A DNA stretch of 64,000 nt from Chromatiaceae bacterium (GTDB lineage: Bacteria > Pseudomonadota > Gammaproteobacteria > Chromatiales > Chromatiaceae): the NCBI GenBank assembly GCA_016714645.1, contig JADKCI010000002.1, forward strand, positions 310,001 to 374,000, given 5' to 3'. This document shows positions 26,008 to 34,443 of the stretch, piece after piece. Position 1 is the first letter of the stretch. Each line of letters opens with the position of its first letter. The notes under the pieces are model-generated. The model did not search any database. It was not told the origin of the DNA and saw only the letters and a list, made by a program, of their open reading frames with translations. Position numbers and translations under genes: made by a program.

Positions 26008-26334
26008 TCAGGGCGCCGTATCGTCGCTGAAACCATAGTCCACCGGGACCCGCAGATAAAAGAGGTTTAGCCCCTGACCCTTGAGGTGGGCCAGAAAACG
26101 GTCGGCCTCCTCCGAGGTGGTGACGAAGCTGACCTCTACCGGCAGGTCGCCGGCCAACTCGAAGAAGTGTTCTTCATGGAGTCGCCCCTGGCGGCCAAAG
26201 CCCGCCAGGGCGCGGAAGGCGGAACCCCCCTGGAGACCCAGGCGCTGGGCCTCCTCCAGCAGCCACTCGTAGGCCAGCAGGTGGTGGTGGCGGCGATTCT
26301 CCGCTACGTAGAATTTGAGAAAACAGCCGTTCAT
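26008..26334 (-). CDS. DUF190 family protein
   Basis: A 108-aa PII-like small protein: LKFYVAENRRHHHLLAYEWLLEEAQRLGLQGGSAFRALAGFG is the DUF190 signature. It follows crcB by 10 bp, a common pairing in which DUF190 is thought to act with the fluoride channel. Start ATG 26334 is chosen because family homology begins there. Confidence 0.88.
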   Translation of the reverse strand: MNGCFLKFYVAENRRHHHLLAYEWLLEEAQRLGLQGGSAFRALAGFGRQGRLHEEHFFELAGDLPVEVSFVTTSEEADRFLAHLKGQGLNLFYLRVPVDYGFSDDTAP

Positions 26335-26344
26335 GGGTCGTGTC

Positions 26345-26734
26345 TCAGTGAGGGGTGAGGAGGGCATGGGCCAGGCCCATGCCGAGGGCGGTCAGGAGCA
26401 GGGAGCCGAACAGATGCGCCGCCGCCGCAGACAGGCCCAGTAACCACTCACCGCGCGAGAGGAGGGTCACTACCTCGGCGGAGAAGGTGGAGAATGTCGT
26501 GAGGCCCCCCAGGAAGCCGGTGATCACCAGGAGACGTATCTCCGGGGGCAGGCCGGGGTGGCGGTTGAGCCAGATCAGCAGGAAGCCCACCAGGAAGCCG
26601 CCCAGCAGGTTGGCGGTCAGGGTGCCAAGCGGGACGCTGGGAAAGACCGGGTTCAGACGCTGACCCAGGAACCAGCGCAGTAGGGCCCCAAGCCCGGCGC
26701 CGACAAAGACGGAGAGGGCGGCAAGCTGGCTCAT
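26345..26734 (-). CDS. crcB: Fluoride-specific ion channel CrcB (Fluc)
   Basis: A 129-aa, four-helix membrane protein that lets fluoride out of the cytoplasm as a dual-topology dimer. GAGLGALLRWFLG, LGTLTANLLGGFLVG and GFLGGLTTFSTFS are the family motifs. No fluoride riboswitch could be recognised upstream. Confidence 0.93.
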   Translation of the reverse strand: MSQLAALSVFVGAGLGALLRWFLGQRLNPVFPSVPLGTLTANLLGGFLVGFLLIWLNRHPGLPPEIRLLVITGFLGGLTTFSTFSAEVVTLLSRGEWLLGLSAAAAHLFGSLLLTALGMGLAHALLTPH

Positions 26735-26837
26735 GGCACTCCGGGGATGGGTCGGGGGTTGGTACCGCCGGCGGGCCGATCCATCGGTGGTGGTGCGCCC
26801 CTAATCCGGCCGAATGGCATCAGGTTCTACCGCCCGG

Positions 26838-27326
26838 CTAGGCCGCGGCCTGGACCAGCTTCGCCTTCAGCAGGGCCAGGGCCGGCTTGGGATCGATTTC
26901 AATCAGATAGCCCCGTTTGCCGCCGTTGATATAGATGCGCGGCAGTTCGGCGATGCTGGACTCGGCATGGACCGGCATGGGGTGGCGGGTACCGAAGGGG
27001 GAGGTGCCGCCCACCTGGTAACCAGAATGGCGGTCGGCGGTCTTGGGGTCGCAGGGCTGGATGCGCTTGACCCCCAAGGCCCGGGCGAGGAGGCCGGTGG
27101 CAACCTCGCGGTCGCCGTGCATCAGCATGATCAAGGGGTTGCCAGCCTCGTCCTCCATGACCAGCGTCTTGATGACCCGATGCTCGTCAACCCCCAACTC
27201 CCTGGCCGAGTGGGCGGTGCCACCCCCGGCCTGGTAAGGATAAGGGTGGCCCACGAAGGGAATGTCGGCGGCGCGCAACAGGCGCACCGCCTGGGTCACG
27301 GGTTCCTTCTTCTTGCTGGACAACAA
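26838..27326 (-). CDS. ybaK: Cys-tRNA(Pro)/Cys-tRNA(Cys) deacylase YbaK
   Basis: A 162-aa trans-editing hydrolase that clears Cys wrongly attached to tRNA-Pro. Conserved HGDREVATGLLARALG and YQVGGTSPFG are visible. The start must be TTG (27326 or the next codon) since no ATG or GTG is nearby; an AGAGGT motif precedes it. Confidence 0.9.
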   Translation of the reverse strand: MLSSKKKEPVTQAVRLLRAADIPFVGHPYPYQAGGGTAHSARELGVDEHRVIKTLVMEDEAGNPLIMLMHGDREVATGLLARALGVKRIQPCDPKTADRHSGYQVGGTSPFGTRHPMPVHAESSIAELPRIYINGGKRGYLIEIDPKPALALLKAKLVQAAA

Positions 27327-27353
27327 CTTCCGACCTCTCGGTTCCGTCTGGGA

Positions 27354-29303
27354 TCAGTGCTCGCCCACCGGGCCAGCGACATGGCCAGGACCACTGGAGG
27401 GACCCTTGGTGGCCGGGCGTTCGCCGCTGGCGGTCCCCCCGGGGCCACCGGTGGGGTTGGTACCGCTGTCTTCGTCCTCGGGGGCAAGGGCGGGTCGGCC
27501 CGCCATGATGTCGTTGATCTGGGACAGGTTGATGGTCTCGAATTGCAGCAGGGCCTCGGCCATGGCATGGAGCTTGTCCATCTCGCTGAGGAGGATTCCC
27601 CTGCTGCGCTGGTAGTTGCGATCAATGATGGCGCGGATCTCCTGATCGATGGACCGTGCCGTTCGTGCCGAGATCTTGCTGGTCTGGGTCACGGAGCGGC
27701 CAAGGAATACCTCGCCCTCGTCATCGGAGTAGGCCAGGGGCCCCAAGCCATCGGACAGGCCCCAACGGGTGACCATGTTGCGGGCGATCTCGGTGGCGCG
27801 CTCGATGTCATTCGAGGCCCCCGTCGTGACGGATTCAGGCCCGAAGATGAGTTCCTCCGCCAGTCGGCCCCCGAAGAGGGTGGAGATCTGGCTTTCGAGC
27901 TGGCGCTTGGTCATGCTGTAGCGGTCCTTTTCCGGCAGGAAGAGGGTGACGCCTAAGGCTCGGCCACGGGGGATGATGCTGACCTTGTGCACCGGGTCGT
28001 GGTCCGGCACCAGGCGGCCGATGATGCAATGACCGGCCTCGTGATAGGCCGTCAGCTTCTTCTCGTGGTCGGACATCACGACGCTGCGGCGCTCGGTGCC
28101 CATCATGATCTTGTCCTTGGCCTTCTCGAACATGGTCATGGTGACTTGGGTCAGGCCGGTGCGCGCGGAGAAGAGGGCCGCCTCGTTCACCAGATTGGCC
28201 AGGTCGGCGCCCGAGAATCCCGGGGTGCCACGCGCCAGGGTGCGGGCCTCCACGTCGTCGGCGATGGGCACCTTACGCATGTGAACCTTGAGGATGGCCT
28301 CGCGTCCGGCCAGGTCCGGCAAGCCCACCACGACCTGACGGTCGAAGCGGCCCGGCCGCAACAGGGCCGGGTCCAACACGTCGGGCCGGTTGGTGGCGGC
28401 GATGACGATGATGCCCTCGGTACCTGCAAAGCCGTCCATTTCCACCAGCATCTGGTTGAGGGTTTGCTCGCGCTCGTCGTGACCACCGCCCAGGCCTGCG
28501 CCCCGGCGGCGGCCCACGGCGTCTATCTCATCGACGAAGACGATGCAGGGGGCCTGCTTCTTGGCCTGCTCGAAGAGGTCGCGTACCCGCGATGCGCCGA
28601 CACCCACGAACATCTCCACGAAATCCGAGCCCGAAACGCTGAAGAAGGGCACCTTGGCCTCGCCCGCGATGGAGCGGGCAAGGAGGGTTTTGCCCGTACC
28701 CGGGGGGCCCACCATCAGCACGCCCTTGGGGATCTTGCCACCCAGCTTCTGGAACTTGCCGGGGTCCCGGAGGAAGTCCACCAGTTCCGAGACCTCCTCC
28801 TTGGCCTCCTCGACGCCCGCCACATCGGCAAAGGTGACCTTGACCTCACCCTCTGCGTGCTGGCGGGCGCGGCTCTTGCCAAAGTTGAAGAGACCGCCCC
28901 CGCCGCCACCCCCGCCGCCACCCATCCCCCGGCGGACGAACCAGAACCAGACGCCGATGAGGACCAGGAAGGGGAGCCAGGAGGCGAGCATCTGGGCCAG
29001 CAGGCCCGGGCGATCCGGCGGCATGGCCCGCACCGTCACCTTACTATCCAGGAGATCGCGCATCAAGGCGGGGTCGCCGGGGCTGTAGGTCTCGAAGAAG
29101 CTGCCATCCGTGCGCGTCCCCTGGATATCCTGGTCCTGGATGGTCACCTCAGTCACGGCGCCATCCGCGACGTCCGCGAGGAACTCGCTATAGGTGATGC
29201 GACTGGGATTGGGCCCGGGGTTAAACTCGAAGCCGTTGATCAGCATCATCAGCCAGAGGCCGGCGGCGAACCAGAGGAAAATGGTAATGGGCTTGTATTT
29301 CAT
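27354..29303 (-). CDS. ftsH: ATP-dependent zinc metalloprotease FtsH
   Basis: A 649-aa inner-membrane AAA+ protease that degrades misfolded and regulatory proteins. Two transmembrane helices (about 5-23 and 109-124) flank a periplasmic domain. A run of ten glycines (128-137) leads to the AAA module with Walker A GPPGTGKT (199-206), Walker B near 255-260 and SRH. The zinc site HEAGH is at 421-425. The C-terminal tail is glycine/proline-rich. ATG 29303 is chosen because the first membrane helix starts there. It is the first gene leftward from a divergent region with sdhE. Confidence 0.95.
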   Translation of the reverse strand: MKYKPITIFLWFAAGLWLMMLINGFEFNPGPNPSRITYSEFLADVADGAVTEVTIQDQDIQGTRTDGSFFETYSPGDPALMRDLLDSKVTVRAMPPDRPGLLAQMLASWLPFLVLIGVWFWFVRRGMGGGGGGGGGGLFNFGKSRARQHAEGEVKVTFADVAGVEEAKEEVSELVDFLRDPGKFQKLGGKIPKGVLMVGPPGTGKTLLARSIAGEAKVPFFSVSGSDFVEMFVGVGASRVRDLFEQAKKQAPCIVFVDEIDAVGRRRGAGLGGGHDEREQTLNQMLVEMDGFAGTEGIIVIAATNRPDVLDPALLRPGRFDRQVVVGLPDLAGREAILKVHMRKVPIADDVEARTLARGTPGFSGADLANLVNEAALFSARTGLTQVTMTMFEKAKDKIMMGTERRSVVMSDHEKKLTAYHEAGHCIIGRLVPDHDPVHKVSIIPRGRALGVTLFLPEKDRYSMTKRQLESQISTLFGGRLAEELIFGPESVTTGASNDIERATEIARNMVTRWGLSDGLGPLAYSDDEGEVFLGRSVTQTSKISARTARSIDQEIRAIIDRNYQRSRGILLSEMDKLHAMAEALLQFETINLSQINDIMAGRPALAPEDEDSGTNPTGGPGGTASGERPATKGPSSGPGHVAGPVGEH

Positions 29304-29570
29304 CGGCTTGATCGATCTCTTTGGGTCGGTTGGGCAGCGTAAAAACGCTTTGAGTGACAAAATCGGGGTCGAAGCCGTCAATTAAAAGCGGCGCAGACAT
29401 AATTGCGGCCAGGAGGCGGGCGGCCTGTCTAAAATCCTGGCCATATTTTCAACATGTTAACCCAAACGCGTTATCCTTGGCGGCTTCCCGGCGAATTTCC
29501 CCTGGGATTCGTCACTGGGCAGGGGCCGGCGTACAATTTTCGGCACCCACCCTTCCGCAGGCACGGTACC

Positions 29571-29861
29571 ATGAACGCGAATCACCTTCAGGACGAGGAA
29601 ATCCGCCGCCTGCGCTGGCAGTGCCGGCGCGGCATGTTGGAACTGGATGTTGCTTTGCTGAGGTTTCTGGACGAGGACTACAGGTCCCTGGATACCGTCC
29701 AGCGAGCCACCTTCTCCCGCCTGCTCGAGGCCCAGGACCAGACCCTGCACGGCTGGCTGATGGGGCGCGACCAGCCCGAGGAGGCGGATGTCCAGCGATT
29801 GGTGGCCCGCATCCGGGCCTTCGGGCGCGATGCGCGGCCCTCCCCCCGGTTAAATCCTTAA
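29571..29861 (+). CDS. sdhE: FAD assembly factor SdhE
   Basis: A 96-aa protein that helps attach FAD covalently to succinate dehydrogenase. The family motif RRGMLELD and surrounding RRLRWQC are present. Start ATG 29571 matches the normal length; the longer upstream frame lacks homology. The segment 29304-29570 to its left holds no recognised gene. Confidence 0.85.
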   Translation: MNANHLQDEEIRRLRWQCRRGMLELDVALLRFLDEDYRSLDTVQRATFSRLLEAQDQTLHGWLMGRDQPEEADVQRLVARIRAFGRDARPSPRLNP

Positions 29862-29984
29862 GCCAAACCCTGAAATCTGCCGGAAAGTCTGTAGCCAAGG
29901 TGGGTCAGGCGGGAGTCGCCTCGCTGGCCACGGATGTCGAACAGGCGTTGCCAATTTCTAGCCCATTAAATAGCGAAGCGAACC

Positions 29985-31067
29985 ATGCGAGACGGGATGA
30001 AAGGGCGGGTGATGGCTGTCGTGATGCTGATCGGGCTCTGGTTGGTCGCTGGTTGCCGTCCGAGTTCCGACCCGGCGGCGACCGGGGACTTGCCGCCTTT
30101 TGTCCTCACCGCCCAGGTCGAGGACATCTCGACCGATACCTGGAGCCTGACCGGCGCGATTCGCCCACGCTACGAACCCGCCCTGTCCTTCCGCATCGCC
30201 GGCGAGATCCAGGAACGCCTGATCAATGCGGGCGAGCGGGTTGAGGCCGGCCAGGTCCTCTTTCGCCTGGATCCGCGTGACGTCACCCAGCAGCGCCGGG
30301 CCGCGGAGGCCACGGTGGCGAGGGCCCTGGCCGAGCAGGAGAATGCCGAGCGGGAGCGCGCGCGCCTCACCGACCTCATCCCCAAGCGACTGGCCAGCGA
30401 GCAGGATTACGACCGGGCCGTAACCGCCGCCAGCGCCGCCGAGCAGGGCCGTCTTGCCGCCGAGGCCAATCTGGAACAGGCCCGCAATGCCATTGGCTAC
30501 GCGACCCTCACGGCCCCGCGCCCCGGGGTCATCCTCGAGGTCATGGGCGAGGCCGGCCTGGTGGTCACGCCGGGCCAGGTGGTCGCGCGTCTCGCGGAGG
30601 ATGGGCGCCTGGAGGTCGAGGTCTATCTGCCCGAGGACCGCCGGCAGGGCTTGCCCACCCAGGCCCAGGCGCATCTGCTGGGTCGGGACCAGCCCGTGAC
30701 GGCGGAGCTGCGCGAGATCGCGGGCAGCGCCGACCCCATCACCCGTACCTGGCGTGCCCGTTTCCGCCTCCCTCCCCTCGACCCCGAGCCAGGTTTCGGT
30801 ACCACGGTCACTTTGCTGTTCTCCTCGGCGACGGGTCATAACCCGAACCGGGTTCGGGTCCCCAGCGGCGCTATTCTGGAACGTGGCGAGGGCCCCCTGG
30901 TCTGGCGGCTGGAGGCGGGACGCGTCGTGGCCGAGCCGGTCACCCTGCTGCGGATTGTTGGGGAGCATGCGGAAATCCGCTCGCAATTGGCCCCAGGCAC
31001 ACCGGTGGTCGCCCTGGGGGTGCATCTGTTACAGCCTGGCCAGGCGGTGCGGGTGCGCGCGCCATGA
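29985..31067 (+). CDS. RND efflux periplasmic adaptor lipoprotein
   Basis: A 360-aa membrane-fusion protein that joins the RND pump to an outer-membrane channel. Lipobox LVAGC with acyl-Cys24; the lipoyl/barrel-sandwich halves include ALSFRIAGEIQERLINAGE and PRPGVILEVMGEAGLVVTPG, with a helical hairpin between them. ATGA overlap with the pump gene. No outer-membrane factor gene is nearby, so TolC-type protein is presumably encoded elsewhere. Confidence 0.92.
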   Translation: MRDGMKGRVMAVVMLIGLWLVAGCRPSSDPAATGDLPPFVLTAQVEDISTDTWSLTGAIRPRYEPALSFRIAGEIQERLINAGERVEAGQVLFRLDPRDVTQQRRAAEATVARALAEQENAERERARLTDLIPKRLASEQDYDRAVTAASAAEQGRLAAEANLEQARNAIGYATLTAPRPGVILEVMGEAGLVVTPGQVVARLAEDGRLEVEVYLPEDRRQGLPTQAQAHLLGRDQPVTAELREIAGSADPITRTWRARFRLPPLDPEPGFGTTVTLLFSSATGHNPNRVRVPSGAILERGEGPLVWRLEAGRVVAEPVTLLRIVGEHAEIRSQLAPGTPVVALGVHLLQPGQAVRVRAP

Positions 31068-34000
31068 GCCAGAACCCAGAAGGGGAGTCGCGCCAACCCG
31101 CTACCAGGGCCGCTACCCCCTCGCGCTTCAATCTCTCGGCCCTGGCGGTACGGGAGGGTTCGGTCACCCTCTTCTTCATCCTCCTCACGGCCTTGGCCGG
31201 TCTTCTGGCCTTCCTGCAACTGGGGCGGGCCGAGGACCCGGCCTTCACGGTGCGCGTCCTGGTGGTCTCCGCCTTCTGGCCCGGAGCCAGCGCCCAGCAG
31301 ATGCAGGACCTGGTCGCCGATCCCCTGGAGAAGCGTCTCGGCGAGGTGGAGTATTTTTACAAGCTCGAGACCACCTTGCGCGCCGGCCGGCTGGATATCC
31401 TGATGGAATTCCAGGACTACACCCCATCCGAGCGGATCGCGGGCCTCTTCTACGAAGTCCGCAAGCGCATGCTGGACGAGGCCGGCAAGCTGCCAGCCGG
31501 GGTGCGGGGGCCCTTTGTCAACGACGACTTCTCGGATGTTTATTTCGCCCTCTATGCCCTGTCCGCCCCCGATCTGCCAGGGCGGCTGCTGGTCCGCGAG
31601 GCCGAGGGGATACGCGATCGGCTGGCCCGCGTTCCCGGCGTTCAAAAGGCCCGGGTCCTCGGCGAGCGCCCGCAACGCGTCTTTGTTGAACTCGATAACG
31701 CCCGGCTGGCCAACCTGGGGCTGACCCCCGCCGCTATCCGCGACGCCCTGGATGCCCAGAATCGGTTGTTGCCCGCCGGGCGGGTGGAGACGGCGGGACC
31801 ACGGCTCTATCCGCGCCTGGACAACGAACTGGATGACCTTGATCAGATCCGGCAGGTACCGGTGCGGGTCGGTGGCCAACTGCTCGCCCTGGGCGAGATC
31901 GCCGAGGTCCAGCGCGGTTACGAGGACCCACCGGATTATCTGATCCGCACCAGCGGCACCGACTCGGTCCTGCTGGGGGTGGTGATGGGGCGCGGCGAGA
32001 ATGGCCTGACCCTTGGCGAGCGCCTTGCGGCCTTCGAACAGACCCTGGGGGAGGAACTGCCGCTCGGCTTCCGCTTCACCAGCATCACCAACCAGGCGGA
32101 CGCCATCGCCCGGGCGGTGAACCTTTTCCAGATCAAATTCATGGTCGCCGTCGCCGTGGTGATGCTGGTGAGCTTCCTGGCCTTGGGGTGGCGAGCCGGG
32201 CTGGTCGTCGGCATTGCCATCCCCTTGACCCTGGGACTGACCTTCCTCCTCATGGGCATCCGGGGTATCAACCTGGACCGCGTGACCCTGGGGGCCCTCA
32301 TCATCGCCCTCGGCCTACTGGTGGACGACGCCATCATCGCCATCGAGATGATGCTGGTGAAGATGGAGGAGGGCTGGGATCGGCTGCGGGCGGCGGCCCA
32401 TGCCTGGACGGTGACCGCGGCGCCCATGTTGAGCGGTACCCTGGTGACCGTCATTGGCTTTGTCCCCATCGGCTTCGCCCGCTCCGGCGTGGGTGAATAC
32501 GCCGGCAACATTTTCTGGGTCCTGGCCTTTGCCCTGCTGGTCTCCTGGCTGGTGGCCGTGACCTTCACGCCCTATCTCGGGGCCAGGCTCCTGGCCGTGC
32601 CCCAGGCCGCCCCTGGGCATCAGGCCTCGGCCTACGATAGTCCCCTCTACCTGCGGTTAGGTGGCATCATCCGTGGCTGCGTGCGTCACAAGCTCTGGGT
32701 TGTGGCGGCCACCGTCGGTGTCCTGATCCTCTCCATCCTGGGCCTGGTCACGACGGTGGAGAAGCAATTCTTCCCCTCCTCCGATCGGCCGGAGGTCCTG
32801 GTGGATATCAGTCTCCAGGAGGGCAGCGGCATCCGCGCTACGACGGCCGTCGCCGATCGCGTCGAGGCGATCCTGAAAGATGCGGCGGGGGTAGAGTCGC
32901 TTTCCTCCTATATCGGTGCCGGCGCACCGCGCTTCTTCCTGGCCCTCAACCCCGAACTACCCAACCCCGCCTTCGCCAAGTTGATCATCGTGGCCCACAG
33001 CCCCGCGGACCGGGACAACCTCATGGAGCGGATTCAGTCACATATCGATGCCGGGGACTTCCCGGAGGCCCGGGTGCGGGTCCACAAACTCCTCTATGGC
33101 CCACCGGTGATCTGGCCGGTGGTCTTTCGGGTGGTGGGGCCGGACGCCCAAGTCCTGCGCAAGATCGCGGGCCAGGTGCGTGAGCGGGTTGCTGCTAACC
33201 CCAACACCCTGAATGCCCATCTCGACTGGGGCGAACGGGTGCCGGTGGTCCGGCTGAAGCTCGACCCGGAACGGCTGCGTCTGATCGGCCTCACGCCGCG
33301 CGAACTGGCCGGCCAGTTGGAGTACGAACTCTCGGGCCTGCCCGCGACCGAGATCCGCGAGGATGTCCGTAATGTCCAGCTGATCCTGCGTGGCCTGGTC
33401 GATACCACGGGGGCGGGGGTCGGCCGCCTGGCCGATATCAATATCAAGACCCTGGATGGGCGCTCCGTCCCCCTGGGCCAGGCAGGTGTCCTCTCTATCG
33501 ATTTTGAGGACCCCGTGCTCAAACGCTACAACCGCGAGCCAGTTCTGGCGGTGCAGGCCGATGTGACCGATGCTCAGCCCCCGGATGTCACTCAGGCCAT
33601 TTGGGCCGATCTCCTGGATGTGATCGCGACCCTGCCGCCCGGCTATCGTATTGATATTGGGGGTTCGGTGGAGCAGTCCGGCAAGGCCGATGCGTCCATC
33701 CAAAAGGTCCAACCCATCATGCTGGGTCTGATTCTCATTGTCATCATGCTGCAGATGCGCAGCTTCTCGGGAACCCTGATGGTGATCGCCACCGCGCCCC
33801 TGGGCATCATTGGCGCTACCCTGGCGCTGCTGATCGCCGACCGGCCCTTTGGCTTCGTCGCCCTGCTGGGGCTCATCGGGCTGGCCGGCATCCTGATGCG
33901 CAACACCCTGATCCTTGCCAAGCAGATCGAGGATAACCTGCATCAGGGCATGGAGGCAGCCAGCGCCGTCATTGATGCCACGGTGCGGCGCTCGCGGCCG

Positions 34001-34174
34001 GTCGTCCTCACCGCCGCCGCCGCCGTCTTCGCCTTCATCCCCCTGACCACCGACACCTTCTGGGGTCCCCTCGCCTTTGTTCTCATCGGCGGCATCATCG
34101 TCGGTACCGCCGTCACGCTCCTCTTCCTGCCAGCCCTTTATGCGCTCTGGTTTCGGGTCCGCCTCCCGGCATGA
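31064..34174 (+). CDS. RND efflux transporter permease (AcrB/MMPL superfamily, HAE1-like)
   Basis: A 1036-aa inner-membrane proton-driven exporter. Two repeats each with a hydrophobic helix bundle and large periplasmic loops; LGLLVDDAIIAIEMM near residue 418 carries the acidic pair of the proton relay. ATG 31064 overlaps the adaptor stop. Substrate not predictable; the divergence from AcrB suggests the YegN/OqxB-like heavy-load subgroup only loosely. A bidirectional hairpin ends the unit. Confidence 0.93.
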   Translation: MSQNPEGESRQPATRAATPSRFNLSALAVREGSVTLFFILLTALAGLLAFLQLGRAEDPAFTVRVLVVSAFWPGASAQQMQDLVADPLEKRLGEVEYFYKLETTLRAGRLDILMEFQDYTPSERIAGLFYEVRKRMLDEAGKLPAGVRGPFVNDDFSDVYFALYALSAPDLPGRLLVREAEGIRDRLARVPGVQKARVLGERPQRVFVELDNARLANLGLTPAAIRDALDAQNRLLPAGRVETAGPRLYPRLDNELDDLDQIRQVPVRVGGQLLALGEIAEVQRGYEDPPDYLIRTSGTDSVLLGVVMGRGENGLTLGERLAAFEQTLGEELPLGFRFTSITNQADAIARAVNLFQIKFMVAVAVVMLVSFLALGWRAGLVVGIAIPLTLGLTFLLMGIRGINLDRVTLGALIIALGLLVDDAIIAIEMMLVKMEEGWDRLRAAAHAWTVTAAPMLSGTLVTVIGFVPIGFARSGVGEYAGNIFWVLAFALLVSWLVAVTFTPYLGARLLAVPQAAPGHQASAYDSPLYLRLGGIIRGCVRHKLWVVAATVGVLILSILGLVTTVEKQFFPSSDRPEVLVDISLQEGSGIRATTAVADRVEAILKDAAGVESLSSYIGAGAPRFFLALNPELPNPAFAKLIIVAHSPADRDNLMERIQSHIDAGDFPEARVRVHKLLYGPPVIWPVVFRVVGPDAQVLRKIAGQVRERVAANPNTLNAHLDWGERVPVVRLKLDPERLRLIGLTPRELAGQLEYELSGLPATEIREDVRNVQLILRGLVDTTGAGVGRLADINIKTLDGRSVPLGQAGVLSIDFEDPVLKRYNREPVLAVQADVTDAQPPDVTQAIWADLLDVIATLPPGYRIDIGGSVEQSGKADASIQKVQPIMLGLILIVIMLQMRSFSGTLMVIATAPLGIIGATLALLIADRPFGFVALLGLIGLAGILMRNTLILAKQIEDNLHQGMEAASAVIDATVRRSRPVVLTAAAAVFAFIPLTTDTFWGPLAFVLIGGIIVGTAVTLLFLPALYALWFRVRLPA

Positions 34175-34201
34175 GGGTAATCCTGGCCGATGAAATCCCA
34201 T

Positions 34202-34228
34202 AAAAAAAGGCTCCACTTGGGAGCCTTT
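34202..34228 (-). terminator. Terminator between RND operon and tRNA-Leu
   Basis: A 9-bp stem (34206-34214 with 34220-34228) with a 5-base loop. On the minus strand it is followed by a run of seven Ts and fits tRNA-Leu. On the plus strand it follows the RND permease stop by about 30 bp and may serve both directions. Confidence 0.82.
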
Positions 34229-34234
34229 AAAATT

Positions 34235-34321
34235 TGGTGCCGAGGAGAGGACTTGAACCTCCACGGGCTTTCGCCCACAAATACCTGAAACTTGCGCGTC
34301 TACCAATTCCGCCACCCCGGC
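34235..34321 (-). tRNA. tRNA-Leu(CAG)
   Basis: 87 nt with encoded CCA. Acceptor GCCGGGG pairs with CCTCGGC using one G-U pair. The D-arm contains GGCGGAATTGGTAGACGC, a long variable arm is formed by GTGGGCGAAAGCCCGT, and the anticodon loop TTCAGGT gives CAG for CUG codons. The long variable arm confirms leucine class. Confidence 0.97.
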
Positions 34322-34368
34322 AGGGGTCTAGAGGCCGGACAAGGGATGCCGAACTCCAGGAAGCCGCC

Positions 34369-34397
34369 ATCCTAATGAGACAGAAGGGGCTTGTCAA
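34369..34397 (-). promoter_or_regulatory. Sigma-70 promoter of tRNA-Leu
   Basis: On the minus strand, consensus -35 TTGACA (34397-34392), 17-base spacer and -10 TAGGAT (34374-34369) lie 47 bp before the tRNA 5' end, leaving room for a 5' leader removed by RNase P. Confidence 0.75.
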
Positions 34398-34443
34398 GGT
34401 TACACTAGCCGTCAATTCAGCCAGCAGCAAAGACCTGATAAGA

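Noticed and set aside
26735..26837. Fluoride riboswitch upstream of crcB
   Set aside because: A CTGATG-like piece exists on the minus strand, but the pseudoknot elements and GGNGATGG segment of the crcB motif could not be placed.
27987..29342. 451-codon frame antisense to ftsH
   Set aside because: His/Gln/Gly-rich shadow; ftsH motifs are complete on the other strand.
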